A DNA stretch of 64,000 nucleotides from [Phialemoniopsis] sp. UDSM-2020 (GCA_018873225.1 JAEILZ010000006.1:4030001-4094000), one strand, 5' to 3'. Numbered from the stretch's first letter, positions 21,590 through 33,800 are shown. Numbers and translations are program-made. The notes: generated from the sequence alone by a model not told the origin.

Positions 21590-22410
21590 TCAAGAAGTCG
21601 CTTCAAAAAGGGATGGGCCTGCAATCAAGCAGAAGAGGTAGCTAAGGATCCAAACCTGAACCACGACCAGCAATGAAGCGGCCCCAATTATTGAAAGCCA
21701 TGTGACCGAGATGATGAGGCCTATAGGTCGAGTGGTTCCCTGGTAGCAACTATCAGAAGCAGAGCGAGATAATTCCACCACTCCGCGAGATCCATCTTGC
21801 CGCTTGCATGGCGGTCAAATAACCTGCGTGTGAGGTCTCCTCTGGTCCTCAATTTGCCTTGATGGAAGAGTGCAGACAGCCATCGACCTGTCCTGGTCAG
21901 GGTGCCATTCGCTCTCTCCTGATCCAGAACCCTTCTCAGGGCGTTCAACGCGACATAAGATTCCTAGCTAGGCGGGTGGCTGGAGGCTCGCAGGGTGGCA
22001 TCTGAATCCAGAGATGATACGCTGGTGGCATCCGAATCCACACTGCCGTCTTCATCAGTCTCGTAGCCATTCTTGTCGTTGCCATCCGCTTCATAGCCAT
22101 TTTTCGAGTCGGGCGAGGGGCAAAAGGCTCGGACAACAGATCTACTGTCGTCATAGAAGTCGAGCTCGAAACCACCATCGTTGTCGTCCGCTGGATCGGT
22201 GTAGACTGGGAAGGGAGAACTTCCATCGTCGAAAGGAGCTGCCAAAGCTGTTTCGTAGCTTTCGTTTCCTGCGGTTTCGACGATGTTCACCCCGATATTG
22301 TTATCGTCGTCATCTTCCTTCAAGTCATATTCGTCGTTATCGGACTGACTCAGATGCTCATGAAGTTGGCGCTACCATTCGAGCTCCTGCTCTTTTTTCT
22401 GCCATTGGTC
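21590..22410 (-). pseudogene. Probable remnant of a protein-coding gene (acidic segment plus membrane segment), interrupted
   Basis: Three coding-like stretches follow one another on the minus strand without an obvious complete gene. The first (22410 to 21964) reads WQKKEQELEW, a TAG, then RQLHEHLSQSDNDEYDLKEDDDD and an acidic Asp/Asn-rich, Ser-rich segment ending at a TAG. The second (about 21957-21721) reads a charged segment (ALNALRRVLDQERANGTL... DLAEWWNYLALLLIVATR). The third, in another frame (to 21590), continues as a long hydrophobic stretch (TRPIGLIISVTWLSIIGAAS, then more hydrophobics) and stops. None begins with a suitable ATG. The junctions lack good splice sites, except that CTAG|GAATCT could be an acceptor. 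The first TAG could derive from CAG by one C-to-T change. A real gene with unrecognised introns is the alternative. It lies immediately after the MED7 stop codon. Confidence 0.35.
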
Positions 22411-23229
22411 CTACGCAAACGGCGTAGCGCCGTCCATGCTGTCCCAAGCCTCATCCTGTCGCTCTTCCACAACGACGCGTCGCCTCTCGCCCTCCAGGGG
22501 CGCATCTCCATAGGGCTGAGTAGCGAGGCCCGTGGGGTCGGGAGGCACCACTATGCTCGCCAGGCTCTCTATCTGGCGCCTAGCCCTCTCGTTGGCCTCG
22601 CGCAAGAGCTTAGTCTCGTTCCTAACCCTATCGAGACGGCTCTGGCCCATGGCGATGACGGCCTCGCGGGCCTGGTGGGGCCGCCACTCGTTGATGGTGT
22701 GGTGCGTGTTGATGAAGATGGTGCGAATGTCGTTGAGCTTGGCCTCGGACTGGTCGGGGTTGGTGCCCATGATGTCCAGGAGCTCGAGGAAGTTGAGGAT
22801 CGCCGACTTGGCCAGGCGCTTGAGCTGCATGGCCTTATCATCCTCTGTAGCGTCCTTAGGTACGAGAGGTGTGATACCTTGATCTGCCAAGGTGGGGAGC
22901 TCGTCTTCGAGCTGTTGCGAGGGTATGTGTTAGTCCTGTGGATGGAAAAGGCAGAAGTATATGGGATATTGGGGTGTACAAACCTTATAATACGATCCAT
23001 ATTGTCTCCATTCCGTGGGCGGCTCGGGGGGTTGTAGGTTCGTCAACTCCTCGGGGATGTTGGGTAGTCTCGTGGAGGGTCCGACAGCCTCCCCAGTCTG
23101 CTCGGTGTGGTCTTTGCGGAAAGCCTCGACCTTCTCCAGGTTGTCTGGCGTAAAGTCCTTCCAGAATGGAGGTGGGCCAGGCCAGGTCGAGGCCAGCGAC
23201 GATTGATTAGGCTGCTCGTTGTCAGCCAT
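22411..23229 (-). CDS. MED7: Mediator complex subunit 7
   Basis: This is a middle-module subunit of Mediator, the coactivator bridging transcription factors and RNA polymerase II; 248 residues. Exons are 23229-22984 and 22911-22411. The 72-nt intron has GTTTGT, a GACTAAC branch and CAACAG. The N-terminal region (WPGPPPFWKDFT, LQPPEPP, WRQYGSYYKLEDELPTL) is the conserved Med7 proline-rich element. The middle (LKRLAKSAILNFLELLDIMG and NDIRTIFINTHHTINEWRPHQARE) is the four-helix/coiled-coil region that pairs with Med21. The C-terminus is charged. Length is normal for filamentous fungi. It is divergent from the ZNF830-like gene. Confidence 0.96.
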
Positions 23230-23873
23230 GGCGTATTTGCGGGCTTTCGAGACTGAGATAGATGCGAAGAGAGAGGCACAAGTCGGGTTAAAGATGGCGA
23301 AGAAAGAACGTGGGTGAGGGAGCGTGTGTCAAAGGATCAGTCCATGGCTCCTCGAATGGCTCTTAAAAGTGGCTTCTGAGGCCAGAAGTGATACGCGACC
23401 AAGGTTCGGGTTTGGGAAAGAGCGTTTACTTGCAGCGCGATTGAGAAAACAATGGTCGAGGGTCTGGTCGATGCGATCGCGGTGCTCAGGGTGTGGTGCG
23501 GATGGAAGGGAAGGATGGTCAGTGGCTGAAGCTCTTTGATCAATCTGGAGCTATCTTATCGCGTATCAATTTTGTGGCTTGACTCGCCCAACTCGACCGC
23601 CTCGCCTCAGCTTGTCCGCTCCTCCAGCAACCGCCTCAAAAAGTCGCCCAGATCGGCAATCAGCCTGCGCAGATTCTCATTTCGAATCCCTCGGATATCC
23701 AAAAGCCCAATTGTAGCATCGAGAACCCCTTATCCCATGCCCAGGTAGACTGCCAGTCCGTTTCTGCCGTCGTGGCAGCAAACTCTCCTCACACACCCGC
23801 ACCCCGCCATTTGCAAACCACGGTGCTGGCCTCGAGCTGGTCCGCCCCCCCCGAAACCTGCTAGCAGAACCAA
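23230..23873. promoter_or_regulatory. Shared divergent promoter region (MED7 and ZNF830-like gene)
   Basis: This 644 bp lies between two start codons pointing outward and must contain both leaders. The part before 23874 is C-rich. No specific site is claimed. Confidence 0.45.
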
Positions 23874-25151
23874 ATGTCCGACGCCCGCGCCCTGCTGCGC
23901 CAGCAGCGCGCCGCCCGCCGCATCGAGCACCCGCACGCCTCCTACACCGAGTCGGGCCGCCTGCTCTGCACCATCTGCCGCGAGGCGATCAAGGCCGAGT
24001 CCCTCTGGGACGGCCACCTGCGCAGCCCCGCTCACCGCCAGCGCGCAAGAGCCGTGTCCGCCGCCCGCGTCGACCCGGGGGCCCAGCAGCAGACGTCGCA
24101 CAAGCGGAAACAGGGCGATCGAGACGCCGAGGACGATGACGGCAACGAGAATGGCCAGCAGCATGGCGGGAACGGCGTGACGGAGGCCGGTCCGGACATG
24201 GATATCGACGACGGCAGCGCCGTGCCCAAGAAGAGGAGTCGTCCCGACCGCGACCCGAGTCCGGACGACGACGGCGACGCCGCCGGCAGCATAAGGAGCA
24301 GGAAGGAAGGGCTCAACCTCGGCGACCTGGACACCAGCACAGCGGGCAGCACGCCCAAGACCTCGTCGACCCGGACGCCGCCCCTGACGCGGCGCATCTC
24401 GGGCACCCCGGCCCAGGGCGTCGAGCTGCAGATCCCCTCGCGGCCCGCGACGCCCAACACCGCAAAGGACGCCAGCAGTGCAGGGCAGGCCTCGGCCGTC
24501 TCGACGCCTCGCGTGACACCCGTCGGCCGGTCGCCCCTGATTCCCCAAGAAGCCACCGCCGCCGCCTCCTCAAAACCTGCCACCACCACCAGCGCTTCCA
24601 CGACGCAACAAGCCCCATCCCAGGCAGAGCTAGACGAGGCGGAATGGGCCGCCTTCGAGGCAGAAGTCGTCAACGCGCCCCCCTCGGCGCCTGCCGCCAC
24701 GGCCACCAACGGCGACTCCTCCGCCGCCGCAGGGGCCGTCATATCCGCGGCGCCCATGTCCGCCGCCGAGGTCGCCGCCAAGTCGGCCGAGGAGGAGCGC
24801 TCCCGCCGCCAGGCCCAGGCCGACGCCGCGCAGATCGAGGACGAGCGCGAGGAGGCGGCCCGCGCCCTCGAGGACGAGTTCGACGAGATGGAGGAGCTCG
24901 AGGCCCGCGTGCGCCGCCTCAAGGAGCGCAGGGAGGCCCTGCGCCGCGGCTCGACCGCGTCGGCGGCTGGTGCGACTGCCGAAGGTCTAGCGTCGGCTGT
25001 CGCCGGAGGCAAGGAAAACCTGAGCGTCGTGCCCGAGGAGAGCAAGGCGGCAGCGGCGATCAATGCAGCAGAAGAGGAGGAGAATGACGAGGACGACGAC
25101 GATGAGGATGAAGACGACGACGACTGGGCTGGCTTCAGGTTCCGGGCGTAG
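23874..25151 (+). CDS. C2H2 zinc finger coiled-coil protein, ZNF830/CCDC16-like
   Basis: This is an intronless gene of 425 residues. The N-terminus LLRQQRAARRIEHPHASY is followed by one C2H2-type finger (CTICREAIKAESLWDGHLRSPAH, ligands C-x2-C...H-x5-H), the arrangement of ZNF830/Omcg1, a nuclear protein linked to splicing and the DNA damage response. The middle is a long disordered region rich in Ala/Ser/Thr/Pro. From about residue 300 there is a predicted coiled coil (SAEEERSRRQAQADAAQIED...EEMEELEARVRRLKERRE). The extreme C-terminus is a run of Asp/Glu ending DWAGFRFRA, which matches the conserved tail seen in relatives. GC content is high and several open frames on the opposite strand are shadows of it. 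Confidence 0.88.
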   Translation: MSDARALLRQQRAARRIEHPHASYTESGRLLCTICREAIKAESLWDGHLRSPAHRQRARAVSAARVDPGAQQQTSHKRKQGDRDAEDDDGNENGQQHGGNGVTEAGPDMDIDDGSAVPKKRSRPDRDPSPDDDGDAAGSIRSRKEGLNLGDLDTSTAGSTPKTSSTRTPPLTRRISGTPAQGVELQIPSRPATPNTAKDASSAGQASAVSTPRVTPVGRSPLIPQEATAAASSKPATTTSASTTQQAPSQAELDEAEWAAFEAEVVNAPPSAPAATATNGDSSAAAGAVISAAPMSAAEVAAKSAEEERSRRQAQADAAQIEDEREEAARALEDEFDEMEELEARVRRLKERREALRRGSTASAAGATAEGLASAVAGGKENLSVVPEESKAAAAINAAEEEENDEDDDDEDEDDDDWAGFRFRA

Positions 25152-25467
25152 GACGAAGTTCATTTCGTGAAGTGTAGTATATATTGTACAAACAGCTTGT
25201 AAGGGAGGTGTCGATAAAGTTATCAAGGACAACATTGGTCAGGAGTTCAAAACATACAAATATTTACCGGCGACAGAAACAGTCGCCATTAATTGCATCA
25301 TAATATGGATCCGAAAGCATTGAAAAGAGTCATTTCTCATTAGTATGGAACGCCTGCGATGCCGTCAGGGTAAAATCAAACCAGTGCAAAACATCTCTAC
25401 CGAACACCCAAAATATCAAATCATACAAGTGACCATCACGCAAAGACATATCAAGATACAACGAGGC
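25152..25467. other. Convergent 3' region between the ZNF830-like and F-box genes
   Basis: This 316 bp between two convergent genes is AT-rich relative to its surroundings and should hold both 3' UTRs. No gene was recognised. Confidence 0.5.
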
Positions 25468-26795
25468 TCAAGCAGCAGCGGCACCAGCTCTCTGGACCGC
25501 CGCCGCCTCACCACGCCCGATTCTCTCCCAGAAGCGTCTCAGCTTCCATACTCTACCAACTCCAACCCTCTCCTCCCATCGCTTGACACCTTCGCTCCTC
25601 TCCCTTACCTCACCCTTCCACACGCCACCGACCCACCTTCTGAGCGAGTCCTTGACCCTCTCCTTCTCAATTGCCCTCTTTTTGGCTACGATGGCCGGGC
25701 TCAGGTGGCCAATCCCAGGAGCGCACTCCTTGGGCAGGACGCACCTGTCAACCAAGGCTTCAGGGGACGGCCGGACAGCGAGACGACGGGACAAACGGAT
25801 AGCAGTCAGAGATCGGCCGAGCTTGCGGGAGACAACAGTGGTGTGTGTAAGGAAGATATGGCGGGCGATCAAGTCAGCAAGAGAAGGGCGGGTAGGGTTG
25901 GTGAGGAGAGGCGGGAGGATGGCGCGAGCATGCCGGAGACGTAGGGCATGGAGGATGGGGGCTACAGAGAGGTCCCGGAGGCGGTGAGATGTCTGAGCGC
26001 GCAGAAGTTGTCAGCATCGCTTCTCACGGCAAGTATCATTGCTTTCCTTCTGGTGACGTGTTCGAGTTGGGCATTTCAGGCGAGAAGGGAAGAAGTAGCA
26101 GAGATTGTGTTTGTAGCCGTCATGTTGCATCAGCGAGGTAGGGGCAAACGGCAGGGTAGTCTGGGAACATCTCTCAAGGCCAAAAGGGCCTGTCAATCCG
26201 CAAAAAGCAACGAGCAGCAGGGGATGTGTGTACTAACCCTTGATGTGGCGAGGAGATCGGAGACCTCGAGATAGCCGAGAATGTGAAAAAGTACCTCGTT
26301 CGGCATCTCGTCAAGCGCGGCGTGATGACACGTCAGGGGAGAGGCACGCCTCGACAAGGCGAGCTGCAGCGTCAGGGCAACAGTGTGCTCTGACGACAAT
26401 GAAGACAGTTCGGAATCATGGCTCGTCTGTCTGCTCCGGACAAAACTTGCCGTTGGAGATTGATCTGTCGATGATGATACGACACGGTTCCGAGTTGGTT
26501 GGGCACCAGCGGCCATTGACTCCGGCAAAGGTGCAGTTCCTCGTGAGGTGATATCACATTGGCGCTCGGTGACAGGGCAAGGTGCCGGCAGAGCAAGGTG
26601 GCTGGAAGCATCACACAGGACAGGGACCGAGGTGTGACTGGATCCCGCGGTTGCCGGCGGCGCAGCGAGAGCGACCTCGTCCCATGCTTGTACAGGGGAG
26701 GACGAAATGGGGGAAGGTGTACGCTGACGTCTCGAGGACATGCCGCGACCAGATGTGTCAAGGTGGTTCACAAGCTCAGTTGTTGATGTGTCCAT
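25468..26795 (-). CDS. F-box domain protein
   Basis: This is a predicted substrate-receptor subunit of an SCF ubiquitin ligase, 360 residues. Exons are 26795-26238 and 25992-25468. The intron is long for this genome (245 nt, GTTAGT donor, GCTGAC branch 17 nt before CTCAG). The N-terminal 150 residues are disordered and Ser/Thr/Pro-rich. The F-box core is LDEMPNEVLFHILGYLEVSDLLATSR, ending exactly at the exon border. It continues after splicing as TSHRLRDLSVAPILHALRLRHAR, typical of fungal F-box proteins where the box is followed by an LHxxRL helix. The C-terminal third is strongly basic (many Arg/Lys/Trp) and ends in an Ala-rich tail. No WD40 or LRR substrate module is visible, so the target is unknown. 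The ATG at 26795 was chosen because the open frame upstream has no earlier ATG; a later Met is possible. Confidence 0.78.
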
Positions 26796-27795
26796 CAGGC
26801 GCGTTGCCGTCTGGTGGCGTCGGCTTGTTTGTGGCTTCCTCGTGGAACAGTCCGACACGCGCAGACGCACGCGTTTGCGGCTTTCGTGCTGCAAGGGCTA
26901 AAGCAGCGGTCGAGTGTGAGAAAACAGTAGCTGCTCTGCTGCGGCAGAATAGGCAACCCGGCCGGAGTCTTGGCGGCCGGATCAGAGGGCGCAGACACAG
27001 CGGGGTGGCGGCAAGATCAGCCAGGCCAGATGAAAGCAGCAGGCTGGCAGCTGCGGTGACTCAAGTGAACTCGAGGGCGCGGTAGCCGCAGCGCGTAGTA
27101 GCGAGCATGGGCTCACTCAGACCCTGGCTGGAGATGCTTGATCGAACGTAGATGATATCCTTGCAGGATCACCACGAGCCTAGCAACAGCAATACAAGTT
27201 GGCGACGCAGCAAGGATGGGGAGGGGAGAGCATATGCAGGATGAATGCGAGAGGTGGGGGATGGGCCGGATCAGGGTGGCCGCAACATCTGAGCTTTGAA
27301 TGGGCGCAGGATGGCTGTGCCTGTTTGTGTTTTGGCACGCAGATTCGGGCTGTCTGTTTCAACAGCTGCCTGGCGTATTGGCTCTGGTAGCGAGGCTGAA
27401 ACAATCGAGCTTCGACGGCCGGGATCCAGGTGAAGCCCCAGGGTTTGGCAAGACGGAAGAAAAACGCTTTGCTCCTGAAATGGAGAGTCGGCTTCAGCCG
27501 GAGCGGAGGGGAAAGGCGCGCGGCTATGATGAGATGATTGGAGCTGCGGATGAGGAGCGAGGCCAGGCTTGCCGGGGGTTTCGAGGCCACGGGCGGAGTT
27601 CCGAATTCAGTCAGCTGTCGCAAGTCCGTGTGTGCGCTGTGTCCTATGGTGATATGGGCAACAGCCACTGAATAGAGCAGCGGTGCGTTTGGGGCGAGTG
27701 CAGCAAGTCGGTAGACAAGTCGAATGATCACGAAACTGTCCTTTCGTGGTTGGGTTGAGGAATTGGTTGTTCGATTGATTGACTAATGGTCAGTC

Positions 27796-27840
27796 GTGTG
27801 GTGTCGTGTCGTGTGGTGTCGTGTCGTGTGGTGTCGTGTC
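27796..27840. repeat. Perfect 15-nt tandem repeat, three copies
   Basis: The unit GTGTGGTGTCGTGTC occurs three times without a mismatch. It is followed by two copies of AGTCACTC separated by 5 nt. It lies about 1 kb upstream of the F-box gene start. Confidence 0.95.
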
Positions 27841-30800
27841 AGTCACTCGAGGCAGTCACTCACCTGGGTTGTGGGGCTGCCCCTACCTATTTTGGGTGTT
27901 GCCTGAGACAGGTGTTGCGTCACACCTTCCCTCCCCTCCGCGCCAGGGACCAGGGGAAGGAACGAAGGAATTACTCGTGCCTGGAATTCGCAACTTGCCA
28001 TGAAATCACACGTGCAATTGACTCGCCTGACTACGAGTCGTAAACTGGCCAGGGGAATCTGAATGACGCCCAGGGTCGCCTCTCGTACTCCGTCTCGTCT
28101 TTGTGCCTAATTGAACGAACTGCGTTCCCTGCCCCTGGTCGTCGCCAGAACCCCCACAACACTCAACTGGAGTGAGTGATGGGCGGGCAGACCCGTGCAA
28201 GACAGCTCATCAATCCGTAGTCATAACGCTGTAGGTATCCAAGTAGGTATCAGGGGAAATGCACTTTGACTCAGCGAGCTACAGTTAAGTCTACTCCATG
28301 TTCTCTTCGATACACACCGGCAACGATTTTCACATGCTCCGCGTCGAGTCCCCAATACATGGAGGTCTCATGGCTGGTAGATGCCGCCGGCCCTTATCGC
28401 GCCCACTGTGGGCTCAGTCTTATCGGCCATTAGCGCCGGCAGAGCGCTAAAAAGTTACTGTCACAGCGCCTATTTAGACGCCCGAAACGGCACCAGAGCC
28501 ACAATGACCTCCTGAACTGGCTTGCAAAATCAGCCATCGCCTCGATATTAGACTTGAATCCCGTTTCAAGGTCGCTGCAGCAGTGGCCAGTCTGGAGTCC
28601 GTCTCTCCGATTCAACAATCCATTTACCAGATCAAAAGTAAGATTTGGTCCAGATCTGCTCGGTGACAAGAAAAAGAACGAAGTGTTGAGTTGTTAGCCG
28701 CTTTCCCCATCTCGTCTAATCACGCGCATAAGCGTCCATTGTGGAGAGAGAACGAGATGGATGTTCCTTGCCATTATCAAGCAAGGGTCCCCCCGGCATG
28801 TGCACAAGTAGGGCGGACGACGCTTCGGCCAGCTTTGGGCTGCTGCCAACATCAGGTGGACTCCGCCGTGCATCCGATCTAGTCCCTTTTCCGAACGGTT
28901 CTTTCAAACCCCCTTCCGGTTCGTCCTGTCAGCTCATCATGTGCCCAGATCCATCTGTAGCACCGTCTCCATTGTCTCGACTAGGGGTCCTGCACTTTTG
29001 GTCGGGCAGGATGAGGATAGAGGGAGGAGGGGCTGGGAGAATCTGATAACCCTGCCATTGAGATACTACCTATGCACACACATGATGCGACCGGAGAATT
29101 TGTGCCCGAAAGTAAAGGCATCCACAACCAACTTGGCGTGCTACCACCCCGACACAATAGTTTCCGATGACGAGATCTGCTTATCCAAGAGAGGGAGAGA
29201 ACGACAAAAGGGACCATCGGCAGCCTTATTGACCTCGACGTGGGGAATAAGTCACCACACCTCTGACGTGTAACGCGCACGGATGGCCTCGTAATGGGCC
29301 TTGTCACCGACAAGGTTACCCTCTTGAACTTGAAGGCCTCTTCATACTATTCTGGTCTTTTCCTCTCACTCGAGTGATGTAGCGCCCCTCTAGTCTCCAC
29401 AGTGATATGTCAGGGCGCGATACAAACCGTTCGAGAAGGATCATGTACTGCACCCCTATCCGAGACGAACTGAGGGTACACTCAACCCCACCTCCCAGGC
29501 CGGATGAGAGATCCCTGGGCATAATCCTCGCCCGAGGTGTGGATGGCTTGGCGATTTAGGCAAAGGCTCTCCAGCAAAGATGACGATTTGCTGAGTTGTA
29601 AGATGGACGAATAATCCCGATTCGGTGAGAGCCGCAGCTCTTCATTACAGGTGCGTCTACACCGGTCTCGATCTGCAGATTTTCGATGAGCCGGACATGT
29701 CTCTTCTCACAAGAAATACACATGTCCAGATCCTTCGGATGTGAACCCGCAACCCGGCTGTTTTACAATCCTGGCCTGAGTGAGCCCTGACACGCAACTG
29801 CCCAGGTGGAGACAGTGGCAACAGTATACAGTGCATCTCGAGCTGCATATGTTGTTGAGGCGTTGAAAAGAAGACCATCTTGACCATGAATTGATGACTT
29901 TCGGTTATTGATTAGTGCAGTCTTCTTAGTCAAGCACCTAGCCAAGTTGTGGAACGTAAGACCTACCCCACGCCAACGGTCGGATCGAGGACGGCGATGC
30001 CATATGCACGGTATTGTAGAAAGAAGAAACAAAAAATAACGTTTCATATGTTGTCATGATGTGAGCATGGTCGGTGGGCCACGCGCACGCACAAGCCTAC
30101 AGCCCGCAGAAGCATGTCTCTTCTCGGGGAGTGGCTGTAGGGCGTTCTAATGCCATGTACATGCAGGTTATCGTGCATTTCAAGGGCAATCAGCCGCAGC
30201 CTTGATGGGTCTGGTTCGACCGTTTTGCAGTGGCACGACAGCCGGAACCTCGGGGCCTCAACGCCTTTTGGGGGAGGTCCTGGCGATGAAAAGCCACTTA
30301 CTCGAGCTATGCTTTCTGATGTGCTTTATTTCCTTTCACCGCTATCTGTTGTGGGTTCTCTTTCCTTAGTCTTGTGTTTCCCCGTTATGATGTCGGGTAC
30401 GAGAAGTACACAATGCTAATCAAGTTGGAGCGCGTAAGGTCGACCCGCTGTCATACTCGAGACACCGGACAACTTTGTTTTTGTCACTCTCCCGCTACCC
30501 TCTTTTTCTTTTCTTGCTGCGCGTCAGACATACCTCCAAGCCGCGTTTGAAAGCGGTATAGTCAGTAATAGTCAATCGGCCGGGGGGCCGGTCGGTGGGA
30601 AGGGCGTTGGCCGCGGCCGGGTTGCCGCCCCTCCCTCCCTTTCGATACTACCCACCCTCCCACATGGTGCCCAACCAATGAGTTGGCAAAGTGGCATCCT
30701 ATGAGGCTGCTCTCAAAACACTGGACTCATGGCCCGAACCGAGGGTGAACCCACCATTCCTCATTTGGCTTCCGTCCTGACTGTGGAGTTGCCGCCCTCT

Positions 30801-33800
30801 ATGGATCGTATTTCAATAAAACGGAGGCAGTATAGAGTTAGTGGTCCATGTCCGGACCATCAAACCGGGCCTTTGTCCGTCCACCACGCGACTCGGCGCT
30901 AGCCATGGCAATAATATTGTTTTCTCGACTTTTTATAGATGTAAGATATCTTGTAGGGTTTTATTATTGCTCCTCTGGGCTGTGTTTATTGACGTGGATC
31001 ACCAGAGTTTCTTGTATTAACTAATTGGAACATTGCCATTTGGCACATTGCCAGACTTGGTTCCGAGTAACGTCATGATCATAACAAACAGTCAAGTCTC
31101 GTCTCAACATATCGGTGTCATACATCAAGCTACTTCCTTATTCAAAGTCAGAGTACATACATAGACTGGCTGATTGGACAAGGAGCCATACCCAGTTAGC
31201 ATCAATCTTGAATTGCTTTGCCAGACCAAGAAGGTATGTGACGCGAGAGCGGGAAAGTTCCAACATAATGTCAATAATTGTTAGTGCTGCAGAAACTCGA
31301 TTGGTGCTTTGAACATGTCAGATCGTCCGGGTCAGTCACCAGAGGGCAAATCTTCAAGCCCCCCAGGTGTCGTGACGCAAACGGAACGGCCCGTTTTTTC
31401 CCAAATGCCTGTGGCCGAATTTTGGGTTTCCCTGGGCCATCGCGCGTTTGGCCCGATGTCGTACATGTGCAGGGGTGTCTGTGGTCCAACATCAAAAGAA
31501 GAAGCATCCGCTCAGATAGACACCCGATCACAACACCCGCCGGGTCGCCGAAAGCGGCCTTGTTTACCGCCTTGTAAATCATCCAATGTCTCCGCACGTA
31601 CACAATGACAAGCGGCGGCCTCTCTCTCCATTGTTAGATCACACGCAACAGAAAAACAAAGTTGACCTGTTAGTAATAGCGGCAGAATCGGATGCCTTTT
31701 CGATGATGGGCACTCGAGCGTATTTCCGAAGCCCCTGGACCATAAGAACCATATGGGCACTCAGACCAAGAAGCATGGCGTTAGAACCCACAGGACAACG
31801 CATACCCCCCCTTTCCCGGGTCTAGATCAACGTAACCTGAACGAACAAGGATCTGACCAGTGCAGGCTGAAAGCAGGCTAGGCGTGGTACTTAGCCATGA
31901 GTATCGCCGGTATTGAGAGATCATGACAGCTAGAATCCCTGAAGCAAGGTCTATCGCCTCGGTCGGCTCTCTCTCGCTGTCTCCCTTGCTCTCGATATAC
32001 AAGGCAGAAAGCACAATGCGTCATGTCATTCCGGATCAGGCAGGCCGCAGTCGTTTGTTGTCCTGTTGATCCCTTCTCCCCGTTCCCCGGGACTTGTACC
32101 TCTTGAAAGGCGCTCTGCGTCAGAAACACACCCAACGCAGACGCCCCAACACCCCACGCTGCCACCACATAGATACACACACACACAGACACCCTCGAGG
32201 ATGTCTTCCCGATCACTTTTCATCTTAGCGCAAGATGGCTTGTGGAGTGAAGGTGGGTGGCTGTTCTTCCTTGTCCCAGTCTCGCTTGCTTTGCCAAACC
32301 CAAGTCCGCGCCACTGGATGATGGAATGTGTGCCTTTTTCTTTTTCTGGCCAGACAACGGGTCCGTCAAGCTCGGGCTCGATCCCTCTTCACGTTTTCTT
32401 GGTGCCTGATCGACACGAGGACATGCCTCTCCGGTTTCCTTTCCCCAGCCGCGGCCTGCCAGCTTCCACATCCAGATCGTGCACGGTTTCAGCAAGGCGG
32501 GCTGCCAGTAAGTAGATGACAATGGAACAGCACACAGCGTTGCTCTTCCTCCCCTTTCTGCTGTTCCTGCCACTGTCCATATCTGTCCAAGGACGCCACC
32601 TCAGCACCTCCCCTTGTGGTGTGAGGGGCGACCCCATCTGCCTTGCCTAGCAGATGTTACTTTCACAAACAGGTGTCTTGGTACAGATCAATGATCAATG
32701 GCTCGACCAAGTGGAAGCCGGGCTTGAACGTACCTGGCACACGCACACGCTTGCATGCCTCACCTCACGGAAGCTTTGCACCACTTCCGAATCACCTGGA
32801 ATGCCAGGCTGTTGCTGGTCCGTCCGTCCCCCTTTGGCGAAGGGGTCCTAGGACTTTCTGCCATGCGGGCTCGGGCTCATCCGCAACTAAGCGGTCGCCA
32901 CGTTGTCATCCTGCTCCCACCACCCGCATTGCCTGAAGATCCGCGAAGAGACAAGGCATGTCCTGTCCCTAGCCGAGGGGATCCAATTTGTGCACCCCTC
33001 GCCCATGCTTCGAGTAGTCCCCGTTCTGGATGAACTTGTCGTCCGCTGTGTGGACTCCATCATCCTGGCTGGCCCTCCCCGGTGTGGTTGCGGCAAATAC
33101 GGCTCCATCGAACGCTTATCTTGCCCCTGAGCGCATGGTCCTATCGGGGATGAGCCTTGGGGGAGGCGGCTTGAGACTCTGCTGGCAGAGGCACGAAGGT
33201 GTGAGGCGGACTGGGCCACGGCAAACACCTTCCAGTGATTCTGGTCTAATGCACGCCATGAGGATAGTTTCCTCCCTCAGAGTTGCATGCGGGAAGCCAC
33301 AAATCTCCACTCCCGGGCAGCCCGCCAGTTTTCTTGGTTCCCCAGCCATAGCCGAAGCCCTCTTTCGCTCCCCTTTCCTCCCCACCCCCTTTCTCGAGTC
33401 GTGGAGAAGCTTGCATGGGCACGTCGATATCAGCGCTTGATTATCGGGTACTGTGACCTTCGTTGGCTGCACGGTGAGCTGTCTGGAAGCCACCCTTTGG
33501 TGTTTTCACACTTTGGGCCTATGCTGTCTTCTTTATTTGCAAGCCCGGAGGTTGTCGATGCAACCGGCAAGCAGAGGGCTCGAGTCCAATCAGAGGCGGC
33601 CAAACACCACCCCCTACTTGGACTGCACTGGCAGGCGGCAAAAGTGCGAGTGGCGAAAGCAAATCAACCTAAATAGCCCCGTTTCTTTCATGCAAGGACG
33701 GTTTCCTCTCTGCAAAAGAAGTTGCATGCTTTCCAACAGGGTCGTAGGAAAGAAAGTCAAAAAGCAGACAAGAAAGGTAAGGTAATGTGTAGTCAACGGT

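Noticed and set aside
22321..22410. Read-through extension of MED7 beyond its stop codon
   Set aside because: Frame is continuous but has two TAG codons, and the MED7 C-terminus is already normal in length; kept only as a possible separate remnant.
24032..25063. 343-codon open frame on the minus strand, Ser/Ala-rich
   Set aside because: Shadow of the ZNF830-like gene; composition is the complement of its Ala/Glu/Arg codons.
27180..27731. 183-codon open frame on the minus strand upstream of the F-box gene
   Set aside because: No domain and no codon bias like the neighbours; more likely promoter or leader sequence.
32066..32515. 149-codon open frame, Ser/Pro-rich
   Set aside because: No homology recognised and competing frames of similar length on both strands, as expected by chance in GC-balanced DNA.
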